Positions 29,971 to 37,948 of a DNA stretch of 64,000 bases are shown in pieces. The notes beneath the pieces were generated by a model that ran no database searches, was not told the origin of the DNA, and saw only the letters and a program-made list of their open reading frames with translations. Source of the DNA: Streptomyces lincolnensis (GTDB taxonomy: Bacteria; Actinomycetota; Actinomycetes; Streptomycetales; Streptomycetaceae); NCBI RefSeq assembly GCF_001685355.1, contig NZ_CP016438.1:5084001-5148000 (forward strand). The letters run 5' to 3'. Position 1 is the first letter of the stretch. Every line of letters begins with the position of its first letter. The position numbers and the translations under genes were made by a program.

Positions 29971-30519
29971 TCAGTTCTGGTGGGACTGGTAGTGCGCCAC
30001 CGCGTCGGAGGTGCGTCCGGCGCCGTACACCCGGAGGAACTCTGCCAGTTCCGGGTGGGTCGGGGCGAGGGTGTCCGCCGCCTCGATGATGTCTCCCGCG
30101 GCGGCCACCGACCGCAGCAGCGACTGGATCTCGCGGACCACCCGCTTGACCGTGGGCGCCCCCGAACTGCTCGTCGTCTGTGTGGTGTTGCTGAGCACTG
30201 ATCCCCCCTGCGACTTCTTGATCTCTTCCATGCGCTCGGTCGCCTCGGCGGCGCTCACGCTGCCGTCCGCGACCTGGGCCGCCAGGTCCTGCAGCAGCTG
30301 CACGCGCTGCACGACCGCGGGGTTGCCGATCTTCGCCCGCTGACCGCTCATCAGCTGCGACAACATCGGTGCCGACAGGCCCAGCACCCCCGCGAGACGA
30401 GCCTGGTTGAGACCAAGATCGTCTATGAGCTTCCGGAAGAGCGCCCCCAGCGGCTCCCCGTACCAGTTCCGCTGCAGTTCCCGCGCTCTTGCGGTCGCTT
30501 CCTGCTGTGCGGCGTCCAT
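29971..30519 (-). CDS. XRE-like helix-turn-helix DNA-binding protein
   Basis: 182 residues from ATG 30519 (GGGGAGA ahead). Residues ~25–75 hold an HTH: LIDDLGLNQARLAGVLGLSAPMLSQLMSGQRAKIGNP, quoted as NQARLAGVLGLSAPMLSQLM. A helical middle (LQDLAAQVADGSVSAAEATERMEEI) and a conserved C-terminal helical domain follow. It is a Streptomyces-conserved regulator of unknown target. It could control itself or the tail-anchored kinase gene 190 bases downstream, and it may in turn be a substrate of that kinase; both are inference. Confidence 0.85.
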   Translation of the reverse strand: MDAAQQEATARARELQRNWYGEPLGALFRKLIDDLGLNQARLAGVLGLSAPMLSQLMSGQRAKIGNPAVVQRVQLLQDLAAQVADGSVSAAEATERMEEIKKSQGGSVLSNTTQTTSSSGAPTVKRVVREIQSLLRSVAAAGDIIEAADTLAPTHPELAEFLRVYGAGRTSDAVAHYQSHQN

Positions 30520-30703
30520 TCGCGTCTCCCCATCGCTTCCCCAAAAACTGTGCTTCGCGGTAGCGAACCACGCCGAGCATCTTACGGAGAGTGGTCGGTC
30601 ACGGGGACCCCCAATCCCTTTTGCGGAATCCCCGGGGTGACCCGGTACTCTGGTCTGCGGCACCGACCGTTACACGCTTCTTCCGGTCGGACAGCCATCC
30701 TTC

Positions 30704-30776
30704 GGGGCCTTAGCTCAGTTGGTAGAGCGCTGTCTTTGCATGGCAGATGTCAGGGGTTCGACTCCCCTAGGCTCCA
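30704..30776 (+). tRNA. tRNA-Ala (anticodon TGC)
   Basis: A 73-base cloverleaf. The acceptor GGGGCCT pairs with AGGCTCC (one G·T), the D-loop is AGCTCAGTTGGTAGAGC, the anticodon TGC is at 30737–30739, and the T-arm is GGGGTTCGACTCCCC. CCA is not encoded. Confidence 0.97.
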
Positions 30777-30786
30777 CACCGAAAAT

Positions 30787-30827
30787 GCCTCTCGACCTGC
30801 GGAAACGCGGGATCGGGAGGCTTTTTT
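30787..30827 (+). terminator. Terminator after tRNA-Ala
   Basis: An imperfect hairpin GCCTCTCGACCTGCG/CGCGGGATCGGGAGGC directly followed by TTTTTT. Confidence 0.8.
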
Positions 30828-31106
30828 CGTGACAGGGGGCGGCCCGACGCGAGGACACTCGACACAGACGCCCAAGTCGACGTCCGACTCCCCTACGTGG
30901 GCGACGTGCTCGGCAGTGCCCTCCACGCGGTGAACTTCCGGCCCGGCAGTGGGATCTGCCGGCGCCCGGCGCGGACTCACGACGGCGCCGCTCGCCGTGC
31001 TGCTCTCGGCACCGCCCTGTTGCCGGCCGGAGCGCATTGGACGGGAACGTGGCCGGTCCTGGCGGGAAGCGTATGCGGAGGCAATCACTCCGGCGCTCGG
31101 CTGGCC

Positions 31107-31138
31107 GGTCTCTTCGGGTCTCTTCGGGTCTCTTCGGG
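31107..31138. repeat. Tandem decamer, three copies
   Basis: GGTCTCTTCG three times head to tail, plus GG. Confidence 0.9.
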
Positions 31139-31176
31139 ACAGGGCTGAACTGGGAACGAGCCGAGCGCACCCAACG

Positions 31177-31211
31177 CCAAGGGCGGGAGACCATAGGTCT
31201 CCCGCCCTTGG
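31177..31211 (-). terminator. Terminator of the DUF5324 gene
   Basis: A perfect 16-bp stem (CCAAGGGCGGGAGACC with its complement) and a 3-base ATA loop, 37 bases beyond the stop. Confidence 0.85.
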
Positions 31212-31248
31212 ACGAGCAAGGCAAGCAAGACAAGCAGAGCAAGCCTCG

Positions 31249-31962
31249 TCAGCGCTGTTCGTCGCGGTGCGTGGACTCCTCCTCGGCCTCCTTGGCCTGG
31301 ACCTCGGGGTCGAGAACGGACTGGCCGCTGCCGTCCACCGAGGTCAGCCGGCCCGTTTCGGGAACCTCTGTCGCGGCGGGCGGCTCGACCAGCCAGTCCG
31401 GGTTGGCCTGCTTGTCCCACCACTTCCAGGCGGCGAAGGCGCCACCCGCCACGATCCCCAGCACCGCCAGCCCCTTGGCGAGCCGGCCGACGCGCGCCCG
31501 CCGCTCGTGCTTGCGGGCGAGCTTGCGGATCTCCTTGGGCGAGACCTGGCCGCGCAGGGCGGCGAGCGCGGCGGCACTGCGGGCGGCGGCCTCGTCCCGG
31601 ACGGGCCCGGCCGCGGCCACTGCCTGTTCGATCCTCGGCCGGGAGTAGTCGGCGGCATGCCGGGCCGCCTTGCGGGTGCGGGCGGCGGCCTCATGGGCGG
31701 CCTGGTCGACCTTCGGCGGGACATGGGCCAGGGCTTGGGAACGGGCCTGTTCCAGACGGGGCGCGACATGGGCGCCGTACTGGACGCGAGCTTGTTCGGT
31801 GGCTTGGGACACCTTCGGCGCGAGCCGTACGCGTGCCTCGTGTGTGTAGTGAGCGGCCCTGTCCTTGGCCGTATCGGCGTAGGGCGCCACCACTTCCGCG
31901 GCGTGCAGCACGCTGTCCTTCGCCGAGCCGGTCGCGGCGCGCACGCTGTCGATGCGGGTCAC
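31249..31962 (-). CDS. DUF5324 family membrane-associated protein
   Basis: 237 residues, GTG start behind a very strong AGGAGGAGG. Residues 1–~165 are Ala/Arg-rich amphipathic helix with apolipoprotein/LEA-like heptad patterns (AKDRAAHYTHEARVRLAPKV). A membrane segment (about 162–182, LAVLGIVAGGAFAAWKWW) and an acidic tail follow. It is a Streptomyces family of unknown function. The long alpha-helical part could line the membrane or coil with partners. Confidence 0.8.
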   Translation of the reverse strand: MTRIDSVRAATGSAKDSVLHAAEVVAPYADTAKDRAAHYTHEARVRLAPKVSQATEQARVQYGAHVAPRLEQARSQALAHVPPKVDQAAHEAAARTRKAARHAADYSRPRIEQAVAAAGPVRDEAAARSAAALAALRGQVSPKEIRKLARKHERRARVGRLAKGLAVLGIVAGGAFAAWKWWDKQANPDWLVEPPAATEVPETGRLTSVDGSGQSVLDPEVQAKEAEEESTHRDEQR

Positions 31963-32325
31963 GGGATCCTCCTCCTCGGTGGCGTACGGTATTTCGACTT
32001 TCCACCCTTTTACGGATCATGCCTGTTGGAGAACGCCCGGGCATGTGAGGGCGGGCATCCGGGTCATGGGCGGCTGACTCCGGATCATTTGGATCAAGAA
32101 CTGCTCAACAACCGATCACGTGCAATAGAGGGTGAATACCGGGCAACGAGAGCTTGTCGTCGACAATGCCACGGATCGCCGCGTCGCGCCCCCGGCCCGG
32201 GACGACTCGGCCGGATTTCTGCAAGCGAAACCGCCGAACCCGGGCAGCGGGGCGGGTGCCGGACGACGCCTGGGGCGAAGCGTGCAAGGATCGGTGGGGC
32301 ACAGAAGGACAACGGAAGGCAGATC
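31963..32325. other. Divergent promoter region DUF5324–ppiA
   Basis: 363 bases with no supported gene. It must hold both promoters, but I cannot place convincing -35/-10 pairs. Confidence 0.4.
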
Positions 32326-32853
32326 GTGGCCGAGCAGCTTTACGCCACCCTGAAGACCAATCACGGGGACATCGAAGTCCGGCTTCTGCCGAACCACGCC
32401 CCGAAGACGGTCCGGAACTTCGTCGAGCTCGCCCAGGGTGAACGGGAGTGGACCCACCCGGCCACCGGCGAGAAGTCCACCAAGAAGCTCTACGACGGCA
32501 CGATCTTCCACCGGGTGATCAGCGGCTTCATGATCCAGGGCGGGGACCCGCTGGGCACCGGCATCGGCGGCCCCGGCTACGAGTTCGAGGACGAGTTCCA
32601 CCCCGACCTCTCCTTCAACAAGCCCTACCTTCTGGCCATGGCCAACGCCGGCCCGGGCACCAACGGCTCGCAGTTCTTCATCACCGTTTCCCCGACGGCC
32701 TGGCTGAACCGCAAGCACACCATCTTCGGCGAGATCGTCGACCCGGCCGGCCAGAAGGTCGTGGACGCCATCGCGGCCGTCAAGACCACCCGCCCGAACG
32801 ACCGCCCGGTCAACGACGTCGTCATCGAGTCGGTCGTCGTCGAGACCCGCTGA
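32326..32853 (+). CDS. Peptidyl-prolyl cis-trans isomerase, cyclophilin type
   Basis: 175 residues from GTG 32326 with GGAAGG ahead; the frame is open far upstream through non-coding DNA. The catalytic core FHRVISGFMIQGGDPLGTG holds the active Arg and Phe/Met, and GTNGSQFFITVSPTAWLNRKHTIFGEI is the substrate groove, quoted as GTNGSQFFITVSPTAWLN. No signal peptide, so cytoplasmic. It speeds proline isomerisation during folding. The conserved neighbour is the rhomboid gene. Confidence 0.95.
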   Translation: MAEQLYATLKTNHGDIEVRLLPNHAPKTVRNFVELAQGEREWTHPATGEKSTKKLYDGTIFHRVISGFMIQGGDPLGTGIGGPGYEFEDEFHPDLSFNKPYLLAMANAGPGTNGSQFFITVSPTAWLNRKHTIFGEIVDPAGQKVVDAIAAVKTTRPNDRPVNDVVIESVVVETR

Positions 32854-32884
32854 CCTCCCGCGGGAACGCGCGAAGGGAACCAAA

Positions 32885-32916
32885 CGCCCCGCTCAACCGT
32901 AAGGATGAGCGGGGCG
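32885..32916. terminator. Hairpin between the cyclophilin and rhomboid genes
   Basis: CGCCCCGCTC pairs with GAGCGGGGCG around a 12-base loop, 31 bases after the cyclophilin stop. Confidence 0.7.
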
Positions 32917-32948
32917 GTGCAGTGCGGACGACGACCGAGGGGAAGGCC

Positions 32949-33836
32949 ATGGAACAGGCGGCAGGCGGTTCACCTCAGGCCCAGGGCGTGCCCGGCTGCT
33001 ACCGGCATCCGGACCGCGAGACCGGCATTCGCTGCACCCGCTGCGAGCGGCCGATCTGCCCGGAGTGCATGGTCAGCGCCTCCGTCGGCTTCCAGTGCCC
33101 CGACTGCGTCCGCAACGGCTCCGGCACCGGGCACGCGCCCACCGCCTCCCAGCCCCGCACCATCGCGGGCGGCACCATCACCGCCGACCCCCGTCTGTTC
33201 ACCAAGATCCTCATCGGGATCAACATCGCGGTGTTCATCGCGGTCCAGAACTCGACCTCGCTGCTGAACGAACTGGTCCTGGTCGGCGCCTGGCCGCCGG
33301 CTCCGTTCGCCCCGACCATGGGTGTCGCGGACGGGCAGTGGTACCGCCTGGTCACGTCGATGTTCACGCACCAGGAGTACTGGCACATCGGGTTCAACAT
33401 GCTCAGCCTGTGGTGGCTCGGCGGCCCCCTCGAAGCGGCCCTCGGCCGTGCCCGCTATCTCGCGGTGTACTTCGTCTCGGGTCTGGCCGGCAGCGCCCTG
33501 GCCTATCTCCTGGCCTCGCCCAGCACGGCCACGCTCGGTGCCTCCGGCGCGATCTTCGGTCTCTTCGGCGCCACCGCCGTCCTGGTGCGCCGGCTCCAGT
33601 ACGACATGCGGCCGATCATCGCCCTGCTGGTGATCAACCTGATCTTCACCTTCAGCCCCGGGTTCAACATCTCCTGGCAGGCCCACATCGGCGGTCTCGT
33701 GGCCGGTGTCGTCACCGGTTACGCCATGGTCCACGCCCCGCGCGAGCGGCGGGCGCTGATCCAGTACGGCACCTGTGCCCTGGTCCTGGCGGTGATCGTG
33801 CTTGTCACGCTGCTGAGGACCGCACAGCTCACCTGA
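32949..33836 (+). CDS. Rhomboid-family intramembrane serine protease with N-terminal zinc-binding domain
   Basis: 295 residues from ATG 32949 (GGGGAAGG ahead). The first ~55 residues form a Cys/His cluster, CYRHP-x11-CTRC…CPEC…CPDC, like a B-box zinc site. About six membrane helices follow. The nucleophile lies in GASGAIFGLFG and the catalytic His in WQAHIGGLVAG; HIGFNMLSLWWLGGPLE is the conserved loop. It cleaves membrane proteins within the bilayer. Substrates are unknown. The zinc domain faces the cytoplasm and may recruit partners. Confidence 0.93.
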   Translation: MEQAAGGSPQAQGVPGCYRHPDRETGIRCTRCERPICPECMVSASVGFQCPDCVRNGSGTGHAPTASQPRTIAGGTITADPRLFTKILIGINIAVFIAVQNSTSLLNELVLVGAWPPAPFAPTMGVADGQWYRLVTSMFTHQEYWHIGFNMLSLWWLGGPLEAALGRARYLAVYFVSGLAGSALAYLLASPSTATLGASGAIFGLFGATAVLVRRLQYDMRPIIALLVINLIFTFSPGFNISWQAHIGGLVAGVVTGYAMVHAPRERRALIQYGTCALVLAVIVLVTLLRTAQLT

Positions 33837-33843
33837 GCAGGCG

Positions 33844-34045
33844 TTGTCCACAGCGTGTGCCGGATCTTGTGCATACCGTGTGTGAAGCATCGCGCCCCCT
33901 GCCGTTGACCTGGGTTTCCGCAGGTCAGACAGGGGGCGAACGTGCTTTCGGTTACCGGTGTGTCAGTCACACCGGCGTCAACGCTCTAGGGGTTATCCAC
34001 AGATCGTCGTCTTTTCCCCACCGTGTGGACAGTGGCTGTGGATAA
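33844..34045. promoter_or_regulatory. DnaA-box cluster outside oriC
   Basis: Four 9-mers lie in 202 bases of the rhomboid–crgA gap: TTGTCCACA (33844–33852, exact), TTATCCACA (33993–34001, exact E. coli-type), CTGTCCACA on minus (34024–34032, 8/9) and TTATCCACA on minus (34037–34045). A further AGTGGATAG follows at 34049. Such density is otherwise seen here only in oriC. It may act as a DnaA titration site or regulate crgA. Confidence 0.7.
33893..33938 (+). terminator. Terminator after the rhomboid gene
   Basis: A two-part stem, CGCCCCCTG/CAGGGGGCG outside and TGACCTG/CAGGTCA inside, with an 8-base loop. Confidence 0.8.
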
Positions 34046-34104
34046 CTCAGTGGATAGCCCTGGGCAGAGCTGTGTTCACCGTCGGGTGACCTGCGCTTCG
34101 ACCG

Positions 34105-34359
34105 CTACTTCCACTGTGTGGAGACGCCGAATCCGGCGGCGATGAAGCCGAAGCCCACCACGATGTTCCAGTTGCCCAGCTGGTCGATGGGCAGCGATCC
34201 GTCCGTGACGTAGAAGACGACGATCCATGCCAGGCCGATGAGGAACATGGCCAGCATGACGGGCGCAACCCAGGTGCTGGTGGTCAGCTTGATGGCGGTC
34301 GCCTGCTTGGCAGGCGGCGGCGTGTAGTCGGCCTTCTTGCGGATACGTGACTTCGGCAC
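34105..34359 (-). CDS. crgA: Cell division inhibitor/regulator CrgA
   Basis: 84 residues, exactly the family length, from GTG 34359 (AGGAGAG ahead). A basic N-terminus [16 protein letters not shown] leads to two membrane helices (about 32–52 and 64–82) joined by a short loop that faces outside. CrgA coordinates growth and cytokinesis in Streptomyces aerial hyphae and in mycobacteria by contacting FtsZ and septal proteins. The gap downstream contains the DnaA-box cluster, and DUF881 is divergent. Confidence 0.97.
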   Translation of the reverse strand: MPKSRIRKKADYTPPPAKQATAIKLTTSTWVAPVMLAMFLIGLAWIVVFYVTDGSLPIDQLGNWNIVVGFGFIAAGFGVSTQWK

Positions 34360-34500
34360 GAGGGTCTCTCCTGTCGATGCGCTGCGTGGCCGCGCAGGGA
34401 ATGTGGCTGGCTCCGGGGCAGCGTACAAGGGGACTCTTAGCGCTCCCCCGGGCGTCCGTTAGCGTAGTGCTTCCGCGGTGCCGAAGGAGATAAGGGTACG

Positions 34501-35280
34501 TTGAGCAATTCTGCCGACTCTCCAGGGACAGAATCCAGTCCTGCCCGCCCACGAGGTTTCCGGCCCGTGCGGGTGCTCACCGCGGGCGTCTTCGCCCTCG
34601 CGGGACTCCTTTTCTTCACCAGTTTCAACACGGCCAAGGGCACCAACATCCGCACGGACGCCTCCCTGCTCAAGCTGTCGGACCTCATCCACGAGCGCAG
34701 CGGCAAGAACGGCGAGCTCGACGAGACCAACGCCGCCCTGCGCCACGACATCGAGTCCCTGGCCGAGCGCGACGACGGCAGCACCCGGGCCGAGGACGCC
34801 AAGCTGGCCGCCCTGGAGAAGAACGCGGGCACCCAGAAGCTCGCCGGCGAGGCCGTCTCGGTGACGCTCGACGACGCCCCGCCGGACGCCACCGCCAAGC
34901 TGCCCGGCTACCCCGAGCCGCAGCCCGACTACCTGGTAATCCACCAGCAGGACCTCCAGGCCGTGGTGAACGCCCTGTGGGCCGGCGGCGCCAAGGGCAT
35001 CAAGGTCATGGACCAGCGGCTGATCTCCACCAGCGCCGTGCGCTGCGTGGGCAACACCCTGATCCTCCAGGGCCGCGTCTACTCACCGCCGTACAAGATC
35101 ACGGCGGTCGGCGACCCGGAGAAGCTCCAGAAGGCGCTCTCCGCGTCGCCGGCGATCCAGAACTACATGGTGTACGTCAACGTCTACGGGCTCGGCTGGA
35201 AAGTCGAGGAGGACGGGCGGGTGACTCTCCCCGGCTACTCGGGCACAGTGGATCTGCAGTACGCGAAGCCTGTGGAGTAG
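34501..35280 (+). CDS. DUF881 family exported protein
   Basis: 259 residues starting at TTG 34501, with AAGGAGA 9 bases ahead. One membrane segment (about 22–42, VLTAGVFALAGLLFFTS) anchors an extracytoplasmic domain. A coiled-coil stretch (LIHERSGKNGELDETNAALRHDIE…) precedes the globular DUF881 fold with PDYLVIHQQDLQAVVNALW. The family clusters with cell-division genes (crgA, sortases) in actinobacteria. Molecular role unknown; the shape resembles divisome scaffolds such as FtsL/DivIC plus a beta domain. Confidence 0.9.
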   Translation: MSNSADSPGTESSPARPRGFRPVRVLTAGVFALAGLLFFTSFNTAKGTNIRTDASLLKLSDLIHERSGKNGELDETNAALRHDIESLAERDDGSTRAEDAKLAALEKNAGTQKLAGEAVSVTLDDAPPDATAKLPGYPEPQPDYLVIHQQDLQAVVNALWAGGAKGIKVMDQRLISTSAVRCVGNTLILQGRVYSPPYKITAVGDPEKLQKALSASPAIQNYMVYVNVYGLGWKVEEDGRVTLPGYSGTVDLQYAKPVE

Positions 35281-35294
35281 CCGCGGGGGGCTCA

Positions 35295-35990
35295 GTGTCG
35301 GTGCGGGTGGTCGTCAGAACCTTCAGCGAGCTCTGCATCACCGCAGGTGCGTTGATCGTGCTGTTCGTCGTCTATGTGCTGTTCTGGACCGGTGTGAAGG
35401 CCGACCACGTCATGGACGACCAGATCGACCTGCTCCAGGAGCGGTGGGCGCAGGAACCCGTGCGGCCGACCGCGTCCCCGGGCGCCGCCGAGCCGAGTCC
35501 CACGCGGCCGGCGCCGTACGAGGCGGGCAAGCCCTTCGCGATCATGTACATCCCGCGTCTTGGTTTCACGTGGAACAAGCCCGTCCTGGAGAACACCGCC
35601 ACGGGCACCCTGAAGAAGGGCCTCGGCCACTACGCGGAGACCGCACGGCTCGGGCAGAAGGGCAACTTCGCGGTCGCCGGCCACCGCCGGACGTACGGCG
35701 ATCCCTTCAAGGACTTCCCCAGGCTGCGCCGGGGCGACGCGGTGGTGCTCACGGACGGGACGACCTGGTTCACGTATCGGATCGACAAAGGGCCCTACAA
35801 AACAGTTCCCTCGGACGTCGAGGTGATCGACCCTGTGCCACGTAAGTCGGGGTACGAGCGTGCGGGCCGCTACCTCACACTGACCACGTGTGATCCCGAG
35901 TGGGGGCACAGCCACCGGCTGATCGTCTGGGCGCACCTGGACTCCACACAGCCTGTGGAGGCAGGGAAACCAGCGGCCCTGCGCCGTTAG
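35295..35990 (+). CDS. Class E sortase (first of three)
   Basis: 231 residues from GTG 35295; another GTG 6 bases on is possible. An N-terminal membrane helix (about 8–32) and a Pro-rich stalk lead to the catalytic domain, which has the His in VAGHRRTYGDPFKDF, the nucleophile in YLTLTTCDPEWGH and the Arg in HRLIVWAHL. Class E enzymes of high-GC actinobacteria attach LAXTG-tagged surface proteins (for example long chaplins) to peptidoglycan. Fifteen bases after DUF881, so co-transcribed. Confidence 0.93.
   Translation: MSVRVVVRTFSELCITAGALIVLFVVYVLFWTGVKADHVMDDQIDLLQERWAQEPVRPTASPGAAEPSPTRPAPYEAGKPFAIMYIPRLGFTWNKPVLENTATGTLKKGLGHYAETARLGQKGNFAVAGHRRTYGDPFKDFPRLRRGDAVVLTDGTTWFTYRIDKGPYKTVPSDVEVIDPVPRKSGYERAGRYLTLTTCDPEWGHSHRLIVWAHLDSTQPVEAGKPAALRR
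35563..35576. promoter_or_regulatory. Degenerate parS-like site in the sortase gene
   Basis: GTTTCACGTGGAAC, 13 of 14 bases of the parS palindrome, within sortase coding sequence. It could be a weak ParB site or coincidence. Confidence 0.4.
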
Positions 35991-36042
35991 TCTGGTGCGG
36001 TACGGCGTGAGTCAGGTGCCGTGGCGCGACGAAAGGGACGGC

Positions 36043-36204
36043 ATGTACGGCTGGATCTGGCGGCATCTGCCGGGGAACGCAGGGGTGAAGGCGTTGATCT
36101 CACTCATGTTGATCGTGGCCGTGGTCTACGTCCTGTTCCAGTACGTCTTCCCGTGGGCCGAACCGCTGCTTCCCTTCAACGATGTGACGGTGGACAACCA
36201 GTGA
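36043..36204 (+). CDS. Small single-pass membrane protein
   Basis: 53 residues from ATG 36043 (AAAGGGA ahead): MYGWIWRHLPG, then one helix LISLMLIVAVVYVLFQYVFPW and a short acidic end. Its stop overlaps the GTG of the amidotransferase gene (GTGA), which supports it being a real, coupled gene. Conserved in this spot in Streptomyces; function unknown. Confidence 0.82.
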   Translation: MYGWIWRHLPGNAGVKALISLMLIVAVVYVLFQYVFPWAEPLLPFNDVTVDNQ

Positions 36205-36839
36205 GCGCGCGCATTCTCGTCGTCGACAACTACGACAGCTTCGTCTTCAACCTGGTCCAGTACCTGTACCAGCTGGGCGCCGAGTGCGAGGTCCTGCGCA
36301 ACGACGAGGTGTCCACGGCGCACGCCCAGGACGGCTTCGACGGCGTCCTGCTGTCCCCGGGCCCCGGCACCCCCGAGGAGGCGGGCGTGTGCGTGGACAT
36401 GGTCCGGCACTGCGCCTCGACCGGCGTGCCCGTCTTCGGAGTGTGCCTGGGCATGCAGTCGATGCAGGTGGCCTACGGCGGTGTCGTGGACCGCGCCCCC
36501 GAGCTGCTGCACGGCAAGACCTCGCTGGTCGAGCACGAGGGCAGGGGCGTCTTCGCGGGCCTGCCCACGCCCTTCACGGCGACCCGCTACCACTCCCTGG
36601 CCGCCGAGCCGGAGACGGTGCCGGCCGAGCTGGAGGTCACCGCCCGGACTCACGACGGCATCATCATGGGCCTGCGCCATCGTGAACTGCGCGTCGAGGG
36701 TGTGCAGTTCCACCCCGAGTCGGTGCTCACCGAGCACGGCCACCGGATGCTGGCCAACTGGCTGGTGGAGTGCGGCGACCAGGACGCGGTGGCGAGGTCG
36801 GCGGGGCTCGCCCCGGTGGTGGGCAGGGCCACGGCGTGA
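36201..36839 (+). CDS. Glutamine amidotransferase, anthranilate/aminodeoxychorismate synthase component II
   Basis: 212 residues from GTG 36201 (overlap with the gene before). The class I amidotransferase triad is visible: nucleophile Cys in FGVCLGMQSM, and His and Glu in VQFHPESVLTEHG. SPGPGTPEEAG is the substrate loop. It supplies ammonia to a chorismate-using partner (TrpE or PabB), but neither is nearby; it may serve folate or tryptophan synthesis in trans. Its stop overlaps the GTG of the next sortase. A metabolic enzyme coupled on both sides to envelope genes is odd. Confidence 0.9.
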   Translation: MSARILVVDNYDSFVFNLVQYLYQLGAECEVLRNDEVSTAHAQDGFDGVLLSPGPGTPEEAGVCVDMVRHCASTGVPVFGVCLGMQSMQVAYGGVVDRAPELLHGKTSLVEHEGRGVFAGLPTPFTATRYHSLAAEPETVPAELEVTARTHDGIIMGLRHRELRVEGVQFHPESVLTEHGHRMLANWLVECGDQDAVARSAGLAPVVGRATA

Positions 36840-37942
36840 CGGCACTGCGCCCCGAGCGCGAGTCGGGAGCCTCGTACGGGAAGCAGCAGCCGTACGAGGA
36901 TCCCGCCGTGCTCGGGGAGTGGTACGACAGCGCGTCGTTCGACCCCCCGGGCGCCGAGCCGTCGTACGACACCACGGGCGCCGACGAGCCGTGGATACCG
37001 CCGGCCGACGACGAGACCGTCGCCCTGCGGGTACCCGATCCGCCGCGCCGCCGCTCCGGTGGCGAGTCCATATCGGCGTCTGACGCCTCAACCGCCTCCG
37101 CTGCCACAGGAGTCACCCCGGGCGGGCGGGCGGCCCGCAGAAAGGCCGCCAAGGGCCGTCACGGGCGTCATGGCGGCGCGTCCGAGCCGGCGGCGGACCC
37201 GGCGGGCCCGGCGAGCGGGGGCAGACCGCTCTCCCGCGTGGAGGCCCGTCGGCAGGCCCGGGCGCGCAAGCCCGGCCCGGCCGTGATCGCCAGCCGGGCC
37301 CTCGGTGAGGTGTTCATCACCACCGGCGTGCTGATGCTGCTGTTCGTCAGCTACCAGTTGTGGTGGACCAACGTCCGGGCGCACGCGCAGGCGGACAAGG
37401 AGGCCAGCAGCCTCCAGGACGACTGGGCGAGCGGCAAGCGCGCCCCGGGCAGCTTCGAGCCGGGTCAGGGCTTCGCCATCCTCCACATCCCCAAGCTGGA
37501 CGTGGTCGTGCCGATCGCCGAGGGCATCAGCAACAAGAAGGTCCTCGACCGGGGCATGGTCGGCCACTACGGCGAGAGCCCGCTGAAGACGGCGATGCCC
37601 GACGCGAAGACCGGCAACTTCGCGCTCGCCGGTCACCGGAACACCCACGGTGAGCCGTTCCGGTACATCAACCGGCTCACCGCGGGCGACCCGATCGTCG
37701 TGGAGACGCAGGACAAGTACTACGTCTACAAGATGTCGTCGATCCTGCCGGTGACGTCCCCGAGCAACACGAGTGTCATCGACCCCATCCCCCAGGGGTC
37801 CGGTTTCACCACGGCCGGCCGCTACATCACGCTGACGACGTGCACGCCGGAGTTCACCAGCAAGTACCGGATGATCGTCTGGGGCAAGATGACCGAGGAA
37901 CGGCCGCGCAGCAAGGGCAAGCCGGATGCGCTCGTCCAGTAA
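36836..37942 (+). CDS. Class E sortase with long cytoplasmic N-terminus (second of three)
   Basis: 368 residues from GTG 36836, overlapping the previous stop (GTGA). Residues 1–~150 are disordered and hydrophilic, much longer than in the first and third sortases. The membrane helix is EVFITTGVLMLLFVSYQLWW. Catalytic residues: His in LAGHRNTHGEPFR, Cys in TLTTCTPEFTSK, Arg in KYRMIVWG. It anchors LAXTG proteins. The extended cytoplasmic tail may place it at a specific site or receive phosphorylation from PknB, which is encoded convergently. Confidence 0.93.
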   Translation: MTALRPERESGASYGKQQPYEDPAVLGEWYDSASFDPPGAEPSYDTTGADEPWIPPADDETVALRVPDPPRRRSGGESISASDASTASAATGVTPGGRAARRKAAKGRHGRHGGASEPAADPAGPASGGRPLSRVEARRQARARKPGPAVIASRALGEVFITTGVLMLLFVSYQLWWTNVRAHAQADKEASSLQDDWASGKRAPGSFEPGQGFAILHIPKLDVVVPIAEGISNKKVLDRGMVGHYGESPLKTAMPDAKTGNFALAGHRNTHGEPFRYINRLTAGDPIVVETQDKYYVYKMSSILPVTSPSNTSVIDPIPQGSGFTTAGRYITLTTCTPEFTSKYRMIVWGKMTEERPRSKGKPDALVQ

Positions 37943-37948
37943 GGGCAG

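Larger units (their letters stand above)
30828..31248. other. Gene-free region after tRNA-Ala
   Basis: 421 bases. Open frames here run across the tRNA in antisense and have no ribosome site, so none is called. It contains a three-copy tandem decamer (31107–31138) and the DUF5324 terminator (31177–31211). Otherwise I see nothing in it. Confidence 0.6.

Noticed and set aside
30715..31242. Frames running antisense through tRNA-Ala
   Set aside because: They cross a clear tRNA and its terminator, have no ribosome site and end in residues typical of such false calls.
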